Of a stretch of 40,478 nucleotides of DNA, positions 22,161 to 31,125 are shown in pieces; the first letter of the stretch is position 1, and every line of letters starts with the position of its first letter. This DNA comes from Negativibacillus sp. (GTDB lineage Bacteria; Bacillota; Clostridia; Oscillospirales; Ruminococcaceae), in assembly GCA_020024325.1 (NCBI GenBank), contig JAHHTY010000010.1, positions 1 through 40,478 of the forward strand, in the 5' to 3' direction. Under the pieces are notes generated by a model. That model worked only from the letters and a program-made list of their open reading frames with translations, was not told where the DNA came from and made no database searches. The position numbers and the translations under genes are program-made.

Positions 22161-22892
22161 TTACTGCATATTTCCTGTTTCAAACATAATGATTGCCAAT
22201 GCTGCCAAAGGTGCTGTTTCACATCTTAAAATTCGTTTTCCCAACGAAAGAACATGGCAGCCGCTTTGCTTTGCAAGAGCCACTTCTTCTTCTTCAAATC
22301 CACCCTCGGAGCCAATTAAAACAGAAATATCATGCTTTTGATTTCCCTGAGCGATAACCTCTTTTGCCGGAGCAGTTGCATTTTCATAAAATAAAATTGG
22401 ACAAGAGCTTTTTTGTATCTCGGACAATGCTTCTTTATATTCCAGCATCGGTAAAACTTTGGGAACTTTTCCTCTTCCGCTTTGTTTTGCAGCTTCCAAT
22501 GCAATCCTATTATAACGCTCCAGCTTTTTTGTCATCGATTTTGGATCCGGTTTGGAAACACATCTTTTTGTCATAATCGGTGTAACACTGTCAACGCCAA
22601 GCTCTACTGCCTTTTGAATAATCAATTCGAGCTTGTCCCCTTTGGGCATTGCCTGATATAAATGTACCTTGACACTAGGTTCGCTTTCACTTTGATAGAC
22701 ACGCAAAACTTTTAGTGCTACCTGCTGGTCACTCACTGATTCTATCATACAATCATAGTCACTGCCTTTTGTGTCGCACACTGTCAATGAATCACCAATT
22801 TTCATGCGCAGTACACGAGAAATGTGTTTTGCATCATCTCCTGTGATGGTTCCTGCACTTTCAGAAATTGTTTCGGTAAAAAATCTAGGCAT
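22161..22892 (-). CDS. rsmE: 16S rRNA (uracil(1498)-N3)-methyltransferase
   Basis: This SPOUT-fold enzyme methylates N3 of U1498 in 16S rRNA. The 243-residue protein has an N-terminal PUA-like domain (ITGDDAKHISRVLRMKIGD) and the knotted SAM domain with MPKGDKLELIIQKAVELGV, LIGSEGGFEEEEV and the C-terminal LGKRILRCETAPLAAL. The start is ATG at 22890-22892, seven bases after AGGAG. It lies 14 bases after prmA, the common prmA-rsmE pair of Firmicutes. Confidence 0.95.
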   Translation of the reverse strand: MPRFFTETISESAGTITGDDAKHISRVLRMKIGDSLTVCDTKGSDYDCMIESVSDQQVALKVLRVYQSESEPSVKVHLYQAMPKGDKLELIIQKAVELGVDSVTPIMTKRCVSKPDPKSMTKKLERYNRIALEAAKQSGRGKVPKVLPMLEYKEALSEIQKSSCPILFYENATAPAKEVIAQGNQKHDISVLIGSEGGFEEEEVALAKQSGCHVLSLGKRILRCETAPLAALAIIMFETGNMQ

Positions 22893-22906
22893 CTTTTTTC
22901 TCCTGT

Positions 22907-23857
22907 TTACTTTGCTTTGCAAGCCAATGCTACCCAACCACCGGAAATTCTTCTTTCAATAACTTCAAAGCCATTTTTCTCCAGAGCTTCTTGCACATCC
23001 TGCTCTCTGGTGTCGATGATACCGGAGGCAATAAAAGTTCCTCCCTTGGCTAAATATTTTCCTACATCATCGCTCAAACGGATGATGACATCCGCTACGA
23101 TATTAGCACAAATCAACTGGAAGCTGCCTTCCACCTGGCTTGTTAAATCTCCACGATGGAAAGCAATGCGGTCACTCACACCGTTCATTGCTGCATTTTC
23201 ACCTGCAACCTTTACTGCAACCTCATCAATATCACAGCCTTTAATATCCTTTGCACCAAGCAGTGCAGCGGTAATAGCGAGGATTCCGCTTCCGCAGCCT
23301 ACATCTAAAACGCAATCTTCTGGAGTGATGTACTTTTCCAGCAGTTCCATACACAATCTTGTGGTGTCATGTGTACCTGTTCCGAACGCCATTCCCGGAT
23401 TCAGGGTGAGCATTACATCATCCGGTTTTTTATCATATTCTTCCCATGAAGGGCAAACCACCAAGTGCTCGCCGACTCTGACCGGATGGTAATATTTTTT
23501 CCACGCATTGGACCAGTCTTCTTCGTTTACATTATTCATTTCCATTTCCAGACGTCCATATTTTCCCTCTGGATCCTGATTCTTTAAACGGGCAAGAATC
23601 TCTCTTGCTGCTGCCATCTCTTCCATCCCTTGAAGGTTGTCCGCAATGTAGATGGTAACACTGGTTTCACAGTTTTTCATCTTCTTCATAACCTCTTGGT
23701 CGATGTAGTCCCAGTGAGGGGTGGTATCGTGCAGGAATTCATCAAAATCCTGTGCATCTTCAATCATAAAACCTTGGATTCCCAAATCCAGAAGGCTGCC
23801 TGTTAACGGTTCGATTCCTTCGCTTGTGGTATAAATCTTTACTTCTGTCCAGTTCAT
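22907..23857 (-). CDS. prmA: Ribosomal protein L11 methyltransferase
   Basis: It trimethylates ribosomal protein L11. The 316-residue protein has an N-terminal L11-recognition domain (about 1-120), the family motif LNPGMAFGTGTHDTTR (152-167) and SAM motif I LDVGCGSGILA (184-194), followed by CANIVADVI in the catalytic loop and GGWVALACK at the end. The start is ATG at 23855-23857, eight bases after GAGAGG. It is first of the prmA-rsmE-vanY-like group, downstream of spoVM and an inverted repeat. Confidence 0.95.
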   Translation of the reverse strand: MNWTEVKIYTTSEGIEPLTGSLLDLGIQGFMIEDAQDFDEFLHDTTPHWDYIDQEVMKKMKNCETSVTIYIADNLQGMEEMAAAREILARLKNQDPEGKYGRLEMEMNNVNEEDWSNAWKKYYHPVRVGEHLVVCPSWEEYDKKPDDVMLTLNPGMAFGTGTHDTTRLCMELLEKYITPEDCVLDVGCGSGILAITAALLGAKDIKGCDIDEVAVKVAGENAAMNGVSDRIAFHRGDLTSQVEGSFQLICANIVADVIIRLSDDVGKYLAKGGTFIASGIIDTREQDVQEALEKNGFEVIERRISGGWVALACKAK

Positions 23858-23888
23858 ATTGTTTTCCTCTCTACTTTAAATCTTTGGA

Positions 23889-23916
23889 GCACAAGGGAAA
23901 AATTTTTCCCCTGTGC
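23889..23916. repeat. Inverted repeat between spoVM and prmA
   Basis: GCACA-A-GGGAAAAA (23889-23902) is complementary to TTTTTCCC-C-TGTGC (23903-23916) apart from one pair. No clean T-run follows on either strand, so it is an uncertain terminator. Confidence 0.45.
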
Positions 23917-23934
23917 CCATCAATCGCTTTATTG

Positions 23935-24024
23935 TTAAACGCTTTCTTCGTCTTTATGTATTTTAAAAATCAATCTCAAAATACCTGAAACAATTTTTGG
24001 GCTTTTAATGACAACGACCTTCAT
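23935..24024 (-). CDS. spoVM: Stage V sporulation protein M
   Basis: The 29-residue amphipathic peptide starts MKVVVIKSPKIVSGILRLIF and ends KDEESV. This closely follows the B. subtilis SpoVM pattern (MKFYTIKLPKFLGGIVRAML...): Met-Lys, two or three hydrophobics, I-K-x-P-K, G-I, then an Arg and a basic C-terminal half. SpoVM marks the convex forespore membrane and anchors the coat protein SpoIVA. The start is ATG at 24022-24024, with a full AAGGAGGTCATC site upstream. Its place directly after thiN is the same as in B. subtilis. It is too short for ordinary gene calling. Its presence implies the organism forms endospores or recently did. Confidence 0.88.
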   Translation of the reverse strand: MKVVVIKSPKIVSGILRLIFKIHKDEESV

Positions 24025-24098
24025 TCCGATGACCTCCTTATAAAGTTTAGCACACAGGCTTTTGCTGTATACTATGTCAGGAGGCATGGTTTTGTGAT

Positions 24099-24734
24099 TT
24101 ATTCTCCCTGATTTGCCACAATAACTAATGTTCCTGTTTTTACACTGATAACTGCATCTTCCCCGGGAAGAAATGAATTGCTGACACCGATGGGAAAACC
24201 GTTGGTAATCTGTGCATCTTCCAGTTCATATTTTGCATTTTGGATAAAAACACCTTCTGCTTTATCTGTATGGCAAAAAACGGAAAAGTGAAAACCTCTT
24301 TCATAGCCAACACCAAGGCTTTGGCCATCATGCAAAGCGGTGATACGACAGCTTTTATCCATAATCCATGCAGATGCCCCATGCTGCACAGCATAAACCA
24401 CTGTTTGGATATTTGCCAGGGTATGGTCTAATCTACCGCCCAACATTCCCACCATAATAATCTCATGATAACCTCGGCGAATGGCTTCCTTTACTGCAAG
24501 CATTGTATCAGTATCATCTTTTTCAACAGGATAACTTAAAATCTCACATGAGGGGTTAATTTGACCATTATATGAGTCAAAATCTCCCAACACCAGATTC
24601 GGAATCAAATTCATCATGGAACAGTAAGCATATCCTCGGTCTGCACAGATGATATAATCCTCTTTTTGCAAAATACCTTCGGTATAGCGCAGGTCTGTAA
24701 TCTCTCCGCCTCCAAAAATCACACATCTTCTCAT
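24099..24734 (-). CDS. thiN: Thiamine pyrophosphokinase
   Basis: It transfers diphosphate from ATP to thiamine, giving thiamine diphosphate. The 211-residue protein shows GDFDS (50-54), KDDTD (72-76) and LGGRLDH (98-104), the metal- and substrate-binding motifs, and the C-terminal strand domain with ITNGFPIGVSN. The start is ATG at 24732-24734, with AAAGGGG upstream. It lies 40 bases after rsgA; in B. subtilis rpe stands between the two and is missing here. Confidence 0.94.
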   Translation of the reverse strand: MRRCVIFGGGEITDLRYTEGILQKEDYIICADRGYAYCSMMNLIPNLVLGDFDSYNGQINPSCEILSYPVEKDDTDTMLAVKEAIRRGYHEIIMVGMLGGRLDHTLANIQTVVYAVQHGASAWIMDKSCRITALHDGQSLGVGYERGFHFSVFCHTDKAEGVFIQNAKYELEDAQITNGFPIGVSNSFLPGEDAVISVKTGTLVIVANQGE

Positions 24735-24774
24735 AGATGTAAACCCCTTTCGCTGTCTGTTTTGTTAAGGGTTA

Positions 24775-25680
24775 CTAACGTCCGATTTCCCATTCCTTAA
24801 TATTTTTTGCCTGCTCGTACAAATTAAGATAACTTTGATGACGGCTTTGGGAAATCTCTCCATTCTTTACCGCTTCCAAAACAGCACAGCCGGTTTCTTT
24901 TGTATGGGAACAACCCCTAAATCGGCATTTTCCTTCATAGGAGCGCATCTCTCGGAAGCAATCTGCCAACTCATCTTTTAAAATAATCTGAAACTTCTCC
25001 AAATCTACCGCAGAAAATCCCGGAGTATCTGCTACCACACCGCCGTTTGGCAGCTCAAAGAGTTCTACATGGCGAGTGGTATGGCGTCCTCTTCCCAATT
25101 TTTGACTGATGTCGCCGGTATCCAAACTCAACCGTGGATCGATTGCATTGAGCAGAGTGGATTTTCCCGCACCGGAGTTTCCGCAAAACGCACTGGTTTT
25201 TCCTTTCATAATTTCCAGTACTTCCTTGATTCCCTCATGTTCCAGACTTTTGGTTTCATACACTTCAAAACCCGCTTTACGGTATATCTGCATAAACTCT
25301 GTTGGGTCAGCAAGGTCGCATTTTGTAACTACAATTACCGGTTCAATTTGCTGATATTCTGCAATTGCAATCAATTTATCCAAAACAAAGGTGTTGGGGG
25401 CAGGGTCTGCAATCGACACCACCAGAATCAGTTGATCGAGATTTGCAAGTGGAGGACGAACCAAACTGTTTTTCCTTGATTCTATTTCCACAACATAGCC
25501 TTTTCCCTGCAAAGTCAGCTCGACACTTACCCAATCGCCCACACAGGGCTTAATATTTTGTTGACGAAATGCGCCTCTTGCTCTGCACTCGATGATGTTT
25601 TCCTTGTCCTGTTCATCGGCAACATAATAAAATCCGCCCAATGATTTTACAATTCTTCCCCTGATATTCTGCTCTGTCAA
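24775..25680 (-). CDS. rsgA: Ribosome small subunit-dependent GTPase A
   Basis: It is a late 30S assembly GTPase with circularly permuted motifs. The 301-residue protein has an N-terminal OB-fold (about 1-70), G4 TKCD (119-122) before the P-loop GNSGAGKS (167-174), then the switch region GRGRHTTRH and G3 DTPG (218-221), and a C-terminal zinc site with Cys252, Cys257, His259 and Cys265. The start is TTG at 25678-25680, nine bases after GGAGGG. A terminator and an extended -10 promoter between prkC and rsgA indicate separate transcription. Confidence 0.95.
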   Translation of the reverse strand: MTEQNIRGRIVKSLGGFYYVADEQDKENIIECRARGAFRQQNIKPCVGDWVSVELTLQGKGYVVEIESRKNSLVRPPLANLDQLILVVSIADPAPNTFVLDKLIAIAEYQQIEPVIVVTKCDLADPTEFMQIYRKAGFEVYETKSLEHEGIKEVLEIMKGKTSAFCGNSGAGKSTLLNAIDPRLSLDTGDISQKLGRGRHTTRHVELFELPNGGVVADTPGFSAVDLEKFQIILKDELADCFREMRSYEGKCRFRGCSHTKETGCAVLEAVKNGEISQSRHQSYLNLYEQAKNIKEWEIGR

Positions 25681-25719
25681 TGCGACCTTCCCTCCTGTAA
25701 ATTTTCTCTTCTATCCATT

Positions 25720-25728
25720 ATTATAACA
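25720..25728 (-). promoter_or_regulatory. Extended -10 promoter upstream of rsgA
   Basis: On the minus strand TGTTATAAT fits an extended -10 element (TATAAT at 25720-25725) with no good -35, 40 bases before the TTG start. Confidence 0.5.
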
Positions 25729-25775
25729 AATCCTTTAGCAAAAGGCGATAACTATCCCATCTTTTTCTGTTGGAG

Positions 25776-25817
25776 AAAACAGCCCTCAAGCCCGAAAGGT
25801 GAGCTTAAAGGCTGTTT
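25776..25817 (-). terminator. Terminator after prkC
   Basis: AAAACAGCC-CT-CAAGC (from 25777) pairs imperfectly with GCTT-AA-AGGCTGTTTTT (from 25803). The minus strand continues GGCTGTTTTC. Confidence 0.65.
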
Positions 25818-25827
25818 TTGTTCTCTG

Positions 25828-27909
25828 TTAGTTATCTTCATCATCCGGTAAAGGTTCTGTATCGGAGTCATCGCTTTCCTGATTGCTCAAAAATTCTCCC
25901 AGTGCCTGCATATCTGTGGTTGGTACAACAGAACCACTGTCAAAATTGACATCATAGGTGAGGTAAGTTTTTCCGTCAATACGAATTTCTACCTTCGCAT
26001 CGCCTTTGCCGCTTGGTTTTGTTGTCCATGTTGACTGTCTGGATAGATCCGGGTCGCCATATCCGGTTTCTTTTCCATCCACAAAGGTCTGAACATGTAC
26101 CCTGCCGCTACCTCTTGGCAAGTCAAAGCTGATTTTTACCTGCTTTGGCTTGTTCGGGTCTTCCCAGCCATTTCCGCCCATTACCTTTACTTTGATGACT
26201 GTTCCGGCAGGAACCAGAGCGTCCTCGCTTGGACTTTGTTCCAAAATAGTTCCCGGTGCCTGAGATCCAGGAATCGGATTATTATCTTCGTCGGTTTGCG
26301 GTTTTACTTCTTCTATACATTCAATTCTCAAACGCTTAGTTGAAAGCAAAGTTTTTGCTTCATGGAAGTTCATCCCTACCAGCAGCGGAACACTCTGATT
26401 CTGTTCCTGAGAACCCAAACTAACATATACACTGACTTCATCGCCCTCAGAAACTTCTTCTCCTGCTTCCGGAGCAGTCTTTACTACGGTGCCTGCCTCA
26501 TACTCATTGGAATAAGTTTCTGTTTCGGTCCAGGTAATATTCTTTTTGCTTAGATCACGGAATACCTCTGTGGAATCTTTTCCGATATAGTTATCCAAAA
26601 CAATGACCTGTTTTCCTGTGCTTATTTTAATTTTTATAATAGAGTTTTCCTTTACTGTTTTTCCCGGGTCAGGAGTTTGTTCATAAATTTTTCCTTCCTC
26701 GTACAAACTGCTTGGAGCCTTTTCTTCTACCTCTATTTTAAATTTTCCTGAATATTTTGTTTTGATACTTTCGTAATTCATTCCCAATAAATCGGGAACT
26801 TTGGCATTTTTTACCTGCTCAAATGGCTTGTTCACTACAAACAGCATACCAATAAAGACGCACGCTGCCAACAAAAAGGCAAATGCAATTCCTGCCATCA
26901 CCGGAATGACCGGAAGTGGTTTTCTTTCTTGATAATCCTGTTCTTTTCTATTTTTGGAAACTCGTTCTTTTTTCATCGACTTCAATTCCCTATTCATTAC
27001 AATTTCATCCTGCTGATGGCGCATCTCATTTTGAATATGCACCTGAGCCGGTTGTTCATATTTATAAGAAAAAACAATATCTGGATTTTTCTTAAACTCG
27101 TCAATATCATGCAGCATTTCCGCAGCAGATTGATAGCGTTGTGCAGCATCTTTCTGCATAGCACGCATCACAATGTCCTGAAGTCCTGCCGGAATTTCAG
27201 GATTGATCTGGCGAGGAAGTACCGCTTGACTTTGGATTTGCTTAATTGCTACCGACACCAAAGAATCTGCCTCAAACGGCAATTTTCCGGTAAGCATTTC
27301 ATACAGCATCACACCCACCGAATAAATATCGCTTCGGGCATCGGTAAATGCACCGCTTGCCTGTTCCGGGCTGATATAATGCACCGAACCGATTGCTTTA
27401 TCGGTAATGGTTTTGGTATTGCTGCGTGAAAATCTCGCAATGCCAAAATCGGTAATTTTAATGGTTCCATCCGACAGCAGCATAATGTTGTGCGGCTTAA
27501 TATCACGATGCACAATTCCTTTATCGTGTGCATGCTGAAGGGCTTTTAAAATCTGGACAGTGAAATGAAGTGCCTCTTTCCAACGAAGGACGTGTTCCTG
27601 ATCGATATAATCTTTTAATGTAATTCCGTTGATGTATTCCATCACAATAGACTGTATGCGATTAGAAAAGATAACATCATATACCTTTACAATGTTTGGG
27701 TGGTTCAACAAAGAGATTGCTCGGGACTCGTTGCGGAAACGGCGCATAAATTCGTCATTATCCATATACTCTTCACGAAGGATCTTGACTGCAACCACAC
27801 GGTTTTCCAAAACGTCAAAAGCCTTGTAAACATTTGCCATTCCACCAACGCCGATCAACTCTCGTATCTCATAGCGTCCATCAAGTTTCTTTCCAATGTA
27901 TTTATCCAT
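25828..27909 (-). CDS. prkC: PASTA-domain serine/threonine protein kinase
   Basis: This membrane receptor kinase senses peptidoglycan fragments; in B. subtilis it also triggers spore germination by muropeptides. The 693-residue protein has a Hanks-type kinase domain (about 12-272) with GVGGMANV (20-27), Lys42, HRDIKPHN (134-141), DFG (154-156) and SPEQ. A basic juxtamembrane stretch follows, then one membrane helix (about 333-359) and three PASTA repeats (about 369-433, 434-499 and 506-578). An extra Ser/Gly- and Asp-rich C-terminal domain (about 590-693) contains RGSGRVHVQTFVDGKETGYG. The start is ATG at 27907-27909, nine bases after AGGAGG. It follows its phosphatase gene by 28 bases and ends at a terminator. 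Confidence 0.96.
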   Translation of the reverse strand: MDKYIGKKLDGRYEIRELIGVGGMANVYKAFDVLENRVVAVKILREEYMDNDEFMRRFRNESRAISLLNHPNIVKVYDVIFSNRIQSIVMEYINGITLKDYIDQEHVLRWKEALHFTVQILKALQHAHDKGIVHRDIKPHNIMLLSDGTIKITDFGIARFSRSNTKTITDKAIGSVHYISPEQASGAFTDARSDIYSVGVMLYEMLTGKLPFEADSLVSVAIKQIQSQAVLPRQINPEIPAGLQDIVMRAMQKDAAQRYQSAAEMLHDIDEFKKNPDIVFSYKYEQPAQVHIQNEMRHQQDEIVMNRELKSMKKERVSKNRKEQDYQERKPLPVIPVMAGIAFAFLLAACVFIGMLFVVNKPFEQVKNAKVPDLLGMNYESIKTKYSGKFKIEVEEKAPSSLYEEGKIYEQTPDPGKTVKENSIIKIKISTGKQVIVLDNYIGKDSTEVFRDLSKKNITWTETETYSNEYEAGTVVKTAPEAGEEVSEGDEVSVYVSLGSQEQNQSVPLLVGMNFHEAKTLLSTKRLRIECIEEVKPQTDEDNNPIPGSQAPGTILEQSPSEDALVPAGTVIKVKVMGGNGWEDPNKPKQVKISFDLPRGSGRVHVQTFVDGKETGYGDPDLSRQSTWTTKPSGKGDAKVEIRIDGKTYLTYDVNFDSGSVVPTTDMQALGEFLSNQESDDSDTEPLPDDEDN

Positions 27910-27937
27910 GTAACAGTGCCTCCTGCAATACGGACGA

Positions 27938-28672
27938 TTATTTGCGATACAGCATTACTGCTGTAATATTGTCAGAACCGCCCTGGTTGTTGGCGTAGTC
28001 GATCAGCTCCTGAATGCTGTTCTTACGAATGCAGCTTTTCAACAGTTCCGGCAGCTGCTCAAGCCTTAAATAATTGGAGAGTCCATCTGTACACAACAAA
28101 ACAACGCTTTCTTTTTTCAGTTCATACATCTGATAATCAATGTCCAGTGTATCTCCCACCCCTATTGCTCGGGTGATATAGTGTTTTTTTGGATGGTTAA
28201 CCGCTTCTTCTTCGCTGATTTCTCCACGGTCAATCAGGTTTTGAACCAAGGTGTGGTCCCTAGTCAGCTGTTTTACTGCCTTTTTTTCTACCATATAAAT
28301 ACGGCTGTCACCGATATTTACAATGTGCATCTGTTCTTCAATGATAACTGCGAGCACCAGTGTTGTGCCCATTCCATGATAGTCTGGATTTTCTTTTGAC
28401 ATTGAGTAAACCTTTGCGTTTGCCGCACTGATTGCAGAAAAAATGACTGCCTTGGCTGCCGCTTCGCTCATCTGTTCTGTGATGTCCCGATGAAAAAATT
28501 TTTCAATCATCTGGCAGGCAGTGGAACTGGCGATATCTCCTGCCTTTTCTCCGCCCATACCATCACAAACAATGGCATATCCGGTATTTTCTCCGACCTT
28601 GCGGCAGATAAAGGCATCTTGGTTTTGATGTCGCATCTTTCCGGTATCGGTTGCCCCCATAAACTTAATCAC
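27938..28672 (-). CDS. prpC: PP2C-type serine/threonine phosphatase
   Basis: It dephosphorylates PrkC and its targets. The 244-residue PPM phosphatase has RHQNQDA (14-20), CDGMGGEKAGD with metal ligand Asp37, GTTLV, GDSRIYM, LCTDGLSNYL and the terminal GGSDNITAV with Asp234. The start is GTG at 28670-28672, seven bases after GGGAGG and overlapping the rlmN stop as GTGA. This gives a coupled rlmN-prpC-prkC unit. Confidence 0.96.
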   Translation of the reverse strand: MIKFMGATDTGKMRHQNQDAFICRKVGENTGYAIVCDGMGGEKAGDIASSTACQMIEKFFHRDITEQMSEAAAKAVIFSAISAANAKVYSMSKENPDYHGMGTTLVLAVIIEEQMHIVNIGDSRIYMVEKKAVKQLTRDHTLVQNLIDRGEISEEEAVNHPKKHYITRAIGVGDTLDIDYQMYELKKESVVLLCTDGLSNYLRLEQLPELLKSCIRKNSIQELIDYANNQGGSDNITAVMLYRK

Positions 28673-29748
28673 GATTCTACCTCCCCATGACCCCGCTGCT
28701 GGTCATACTCTCTGCGAAGCTGTCCGCAGGCGGCATTGATATCCGTCCCCAGCTCCCTTCTGACCGTTGCATTGATGCCTTTTGATTCCAATGCCTTTTG
28801 GAAAGCTTCAATGCGCTGTCTGGAGCCCCGTTTAAATCCTCGTTCTTTTACAGGATTGACCGGAATAAGGTTAACATGAGCCACCATTCCCTTTAATCGG
28901 GCTGCCAGTTCGTTTGCATGGCTTATCTCATCATTGACCCCTTCGATCAGGGCATATTCAAAGGAAATTCTTCTTCCTGTTTTTTCAAAGTAATATCTGC
29001 ACGCACATAAAAGCTCGTCCACGGAATAACGATTGTTAATCGGCATTGTCTGGCTTCTAATCTCATCATTCGGTGCGTGCAGTGAGATGGAAAGGGTGAG
29101 CCCCAGCTTTTGTTCTGCAAGCTCATAAATTCTGTCTACCAAACCACAGGTGGATAAAGAAAGATGACGCAAACTGAGATTATATCCTTCGGCTGAAGAA
29201 AGCAAACGCAAAAATCGCATGACATTATCATAGTTATCAAGCGGTTCGCCAATTCCCATTAACACTACATTGCTCACACGCTCTCCACTATCTTTTGTGA
29301 CAGTGTAGATTTCATCCAGCATTTCGGACGGTTCCAAAGAACGAACCAGCCCTGCCAGTGTGGAGGCACAAAACTTGCAGCCCATACGGCAGCCAACCTG
29401 TGTGGAAATACAGATGGAATTTCCGTATTTATATTTCATCAAAACCGCTTCAACACAGTTATTATCTTTTAAACGAAGGAGATACTTTTGTGTACCGTCA
29501 ATTTTTGAAACCAACTTTTTGATGATGGACAAACGGTTTATGTAGTATCTCTGCATCAGCTGGTCACAAAGCGAAGCCGGAAGGTTTGTCATCTCATCAA
29601 AAGAATCGACTCTTTTTTCATGCAGCCACGAATAGATTTGTTTTCCACGAAATTTGGGTTGCCCCATCTGAGCAAGCTGTTCTGTCAGCTCGCCTAACTC
29701 CAGGGACTTGATGTCTGTTTTATTCTGCCACTCAAAATTTTGCTCCAT
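28669..29748 (-). CDS. rlmN: Dual-specificity 23S rRNA/tRNA adenine C2-methyltransferase
   Basis: This radical SAM enzyme methylates C2 of A2503 in 23S rRNA and A37 in tRNA. The 359-residue protein has the iron-sulfur cysteines GCRMGCKFC (Cys120, 124, 127), the methyl-carrying Cys near the C terminus in NAACGQLRR (about 341), the partner Cys98 in NNCVEAVL, and MGIGEPLDNYDNV. The start is ATG at 29746-29748, five bases after the rsmB stop, with GGTG upstream; the longer frame into rsmB is unlikely. It confers wild-type A2503 modification and is not the Cfr resistance variant. Confidence 0.96.
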   Translation of the reverse strand: MEQNFEWQNKTDIKSLELGELTEQLAQMGQPKFRGKQIYSWLHEKRVDSFDEMTNLPASLCDQLMQRYYINRLSIIKKLVSKIDGTQKYLLRLKDNNCVEAVLMKYKYGNSICISTQVGCRMGCKFCASTLAGLVRSLEPSEMLDEIYTVTKDSGERVSNVVLMGIGEPLDNYDNVMRFLRLLSSAEGYNLSLRHLSLSTCGLVDRIYELAEQKLGLTLSISLHAPNDEIRSQTMPINNRYSVDELLCACRYYFEKTGRRISFEYALIEGVNDEISHANELAARLKGMVAHVNLIPVNPVKERGFKRGSRQRIEAFQKALESKGINATVRRELGTDINAACGQLRREYDQQRGHGEVES

Positions 29749-29753
29749 TTTAA

Positions 29754-31094
29754 TCACCGCACCTTTTTCATACAAGCAATGAAGAAACCGTCCGTGTTCG
29801 CCATCTGGGCAAGCAGTGTAACCTGCCACTGATTTTCCTCTGTAAGTCCTACCGCTTTTCTTACCGTCTGCGGCAGAGGACACGGCTCAAATTCCTTGTG
29901 CTGATCTAAAAACGCCTCAACAATCTTTTGGTTTTCCTGCATCAATAAAGTACAGGTGGAGTACACCAGCCTTCCCCCTGTTTTTACATAACGGGACGCA
30001 TTATTTAAAATCTTCGCCTGAATATCGGGCAGCTCCCGAAGCTCCTGTTCCCGTTTATATTTAATTTCCGGCTTACGGGAGATGATACCAATACCCGAAC
30101 ATGGAACATCGCACAGAACTCTGTCAAATTCTCCCAGGTTTAAATCAAACACCGCAGCATCTCTCAGCTGTGGGTGAATACAGGACAGCCCTAAACGATC
30201 TGCTCCTGCCTGAATCTTGTTGATTTTTTCCTCAAAAATATCGCAGCTGATAATCTCTCCCCTGTTTTGCATCTGCTGAGCTAAGGTGAAAGATTTTGAG
30301 CCGGGGGCCGAGCAGCAGTCTAAAACCCTTTCTCCGGCTTTTGCTTCCAGCGTTGCTGCACACAGCTGGGAAGATTTATCCTGAATATGAAACAATCCTT
30401 TTTCAAAGGAAGGCAGCTTTTCAATGGAGGAGGTGGCGGTAAGAAGAATACATCCCTCTAAATCAGGATCTTTTTGAGCCTGTACTCCTTCTTGCGTTAA
30501 CTGTGCAATACAATCGTCCACCGTTATTTTTGCGGTGTTCACCCTTGCATACAGCGGTGGACGGTCTAAAGAATGTTCCAGCATGGCTATGGCTGCATCT
30601 TCACCATAAGCTTCCAGCATTGTTTTGATAATCCATTGTGGGCAGGAATATTTTACTTCCAGTCTTTTCAGTCGATTTCCTCTCACTGACGGGATTCTTT
30701 TTTCATCCCTTATAAAACTTCTTAATACAGCATTCACAAAGCCCGATGCACTGGAAACTTTCATCTGACGAGTCAATTTGACAGCTTCGTTCACTGCTGC
30801 CGAATCCGGAACACTGTCCAGATAAACCAGCTGATATAATGCCGTACGCAAAATTTCTGCCACTGCCGGTGTCATATTCTTAACCGGCTTTTTAGAATAA
30901 CCGCCGATAATATGATCCAGTGTCAGCTTTCTTTCCAGTGTACCGTAAAACAATCTGCTGGCAAAGGAATTGTCCTCCGGCGACAGCTCGCCTTTTTTGA
31001 GCGTTTCATTCAAAACAAGGTTTGAATACCCACCCTCATAATTTACTTTTATCAGGGCAGTTGCTGCTGCCTGCCTTGCCGTCATCTTTGGCAT
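29754..31094 (-). CDS. rsmB: 16S rRNA (cytosine(967)-C5)-methyltransferase
   Basis: It makes m5C967 in 16S rRNA. The 446-residue protein has an N-terminal NusB-like helical domain (about 1-135: TARQAAATALIKV, ASRLFYGTLERK). The RsmB methyltransferase domain has LDCCSAPGSKS (about 258-268), the two cysteines DVPCSGIG (Cys332, catalytic loop) and YSTCTLL (Cys381), and the terminal TDGFFIACMKK. The start is ATG at 31092-31094, nine bases after AAAGGA; the TTG three codons upstream lies directly on that site and is rejected. Confidence 0.96.
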   Translation of the reverse strand: MPKMTARQAAATALIKVNYEGGYSNLVLNETLKKGELSPEDNSFASRLFYGTLERKLTLDHIIGGYSKKPVKNMTPAVAEILRTALYQLVYLDSVPDSAAVNEAVKLTRQMKVSSASGFVNAVLRSFIRDEKRIPSVRGNRLKRLEVKYSCPQWIIKTMLEAYGEDAAIAMLEHSLDRPPLYARVNTAKITVDDCIAQLTQEGVQAQKDPDLEGCILLTATSSIEKLPSFEKGLFHIQDKSSQLCAATLEAKAGERVLDCCSAPGSKSFTLAQQMQNRGEIISCDIFEEKINKIQAGADRLGLSCIHPQLRDAAVFDLNLGEFDRVLCDVPCSGIGIISRKPEIKYKREQELRELPDIQAKILNNASRYVKTGGRLVYSTCTLLMQENQKIVEAFLDQHKEFEPCPLPQTVRKAVGLTEENQWQVTLLAQMANTDGFFIACMKKVR

Positions 31095-31125
31095 AATGGA
31101 CAATCCTTTCTGTCTAAAAAATTGA

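Noticed and set aside
26929..27429. 166-codon plus-strand frame over prkC
   Set aside because: It is a shadow of the kinase gene and lacks any start signal or domain.
28669..29748. Possible Cfr-type antibiotic resistance methylase
   Set aside because: The motifs, the length and the rsmB-rlmN-prpC context identify ordinary RlmN.
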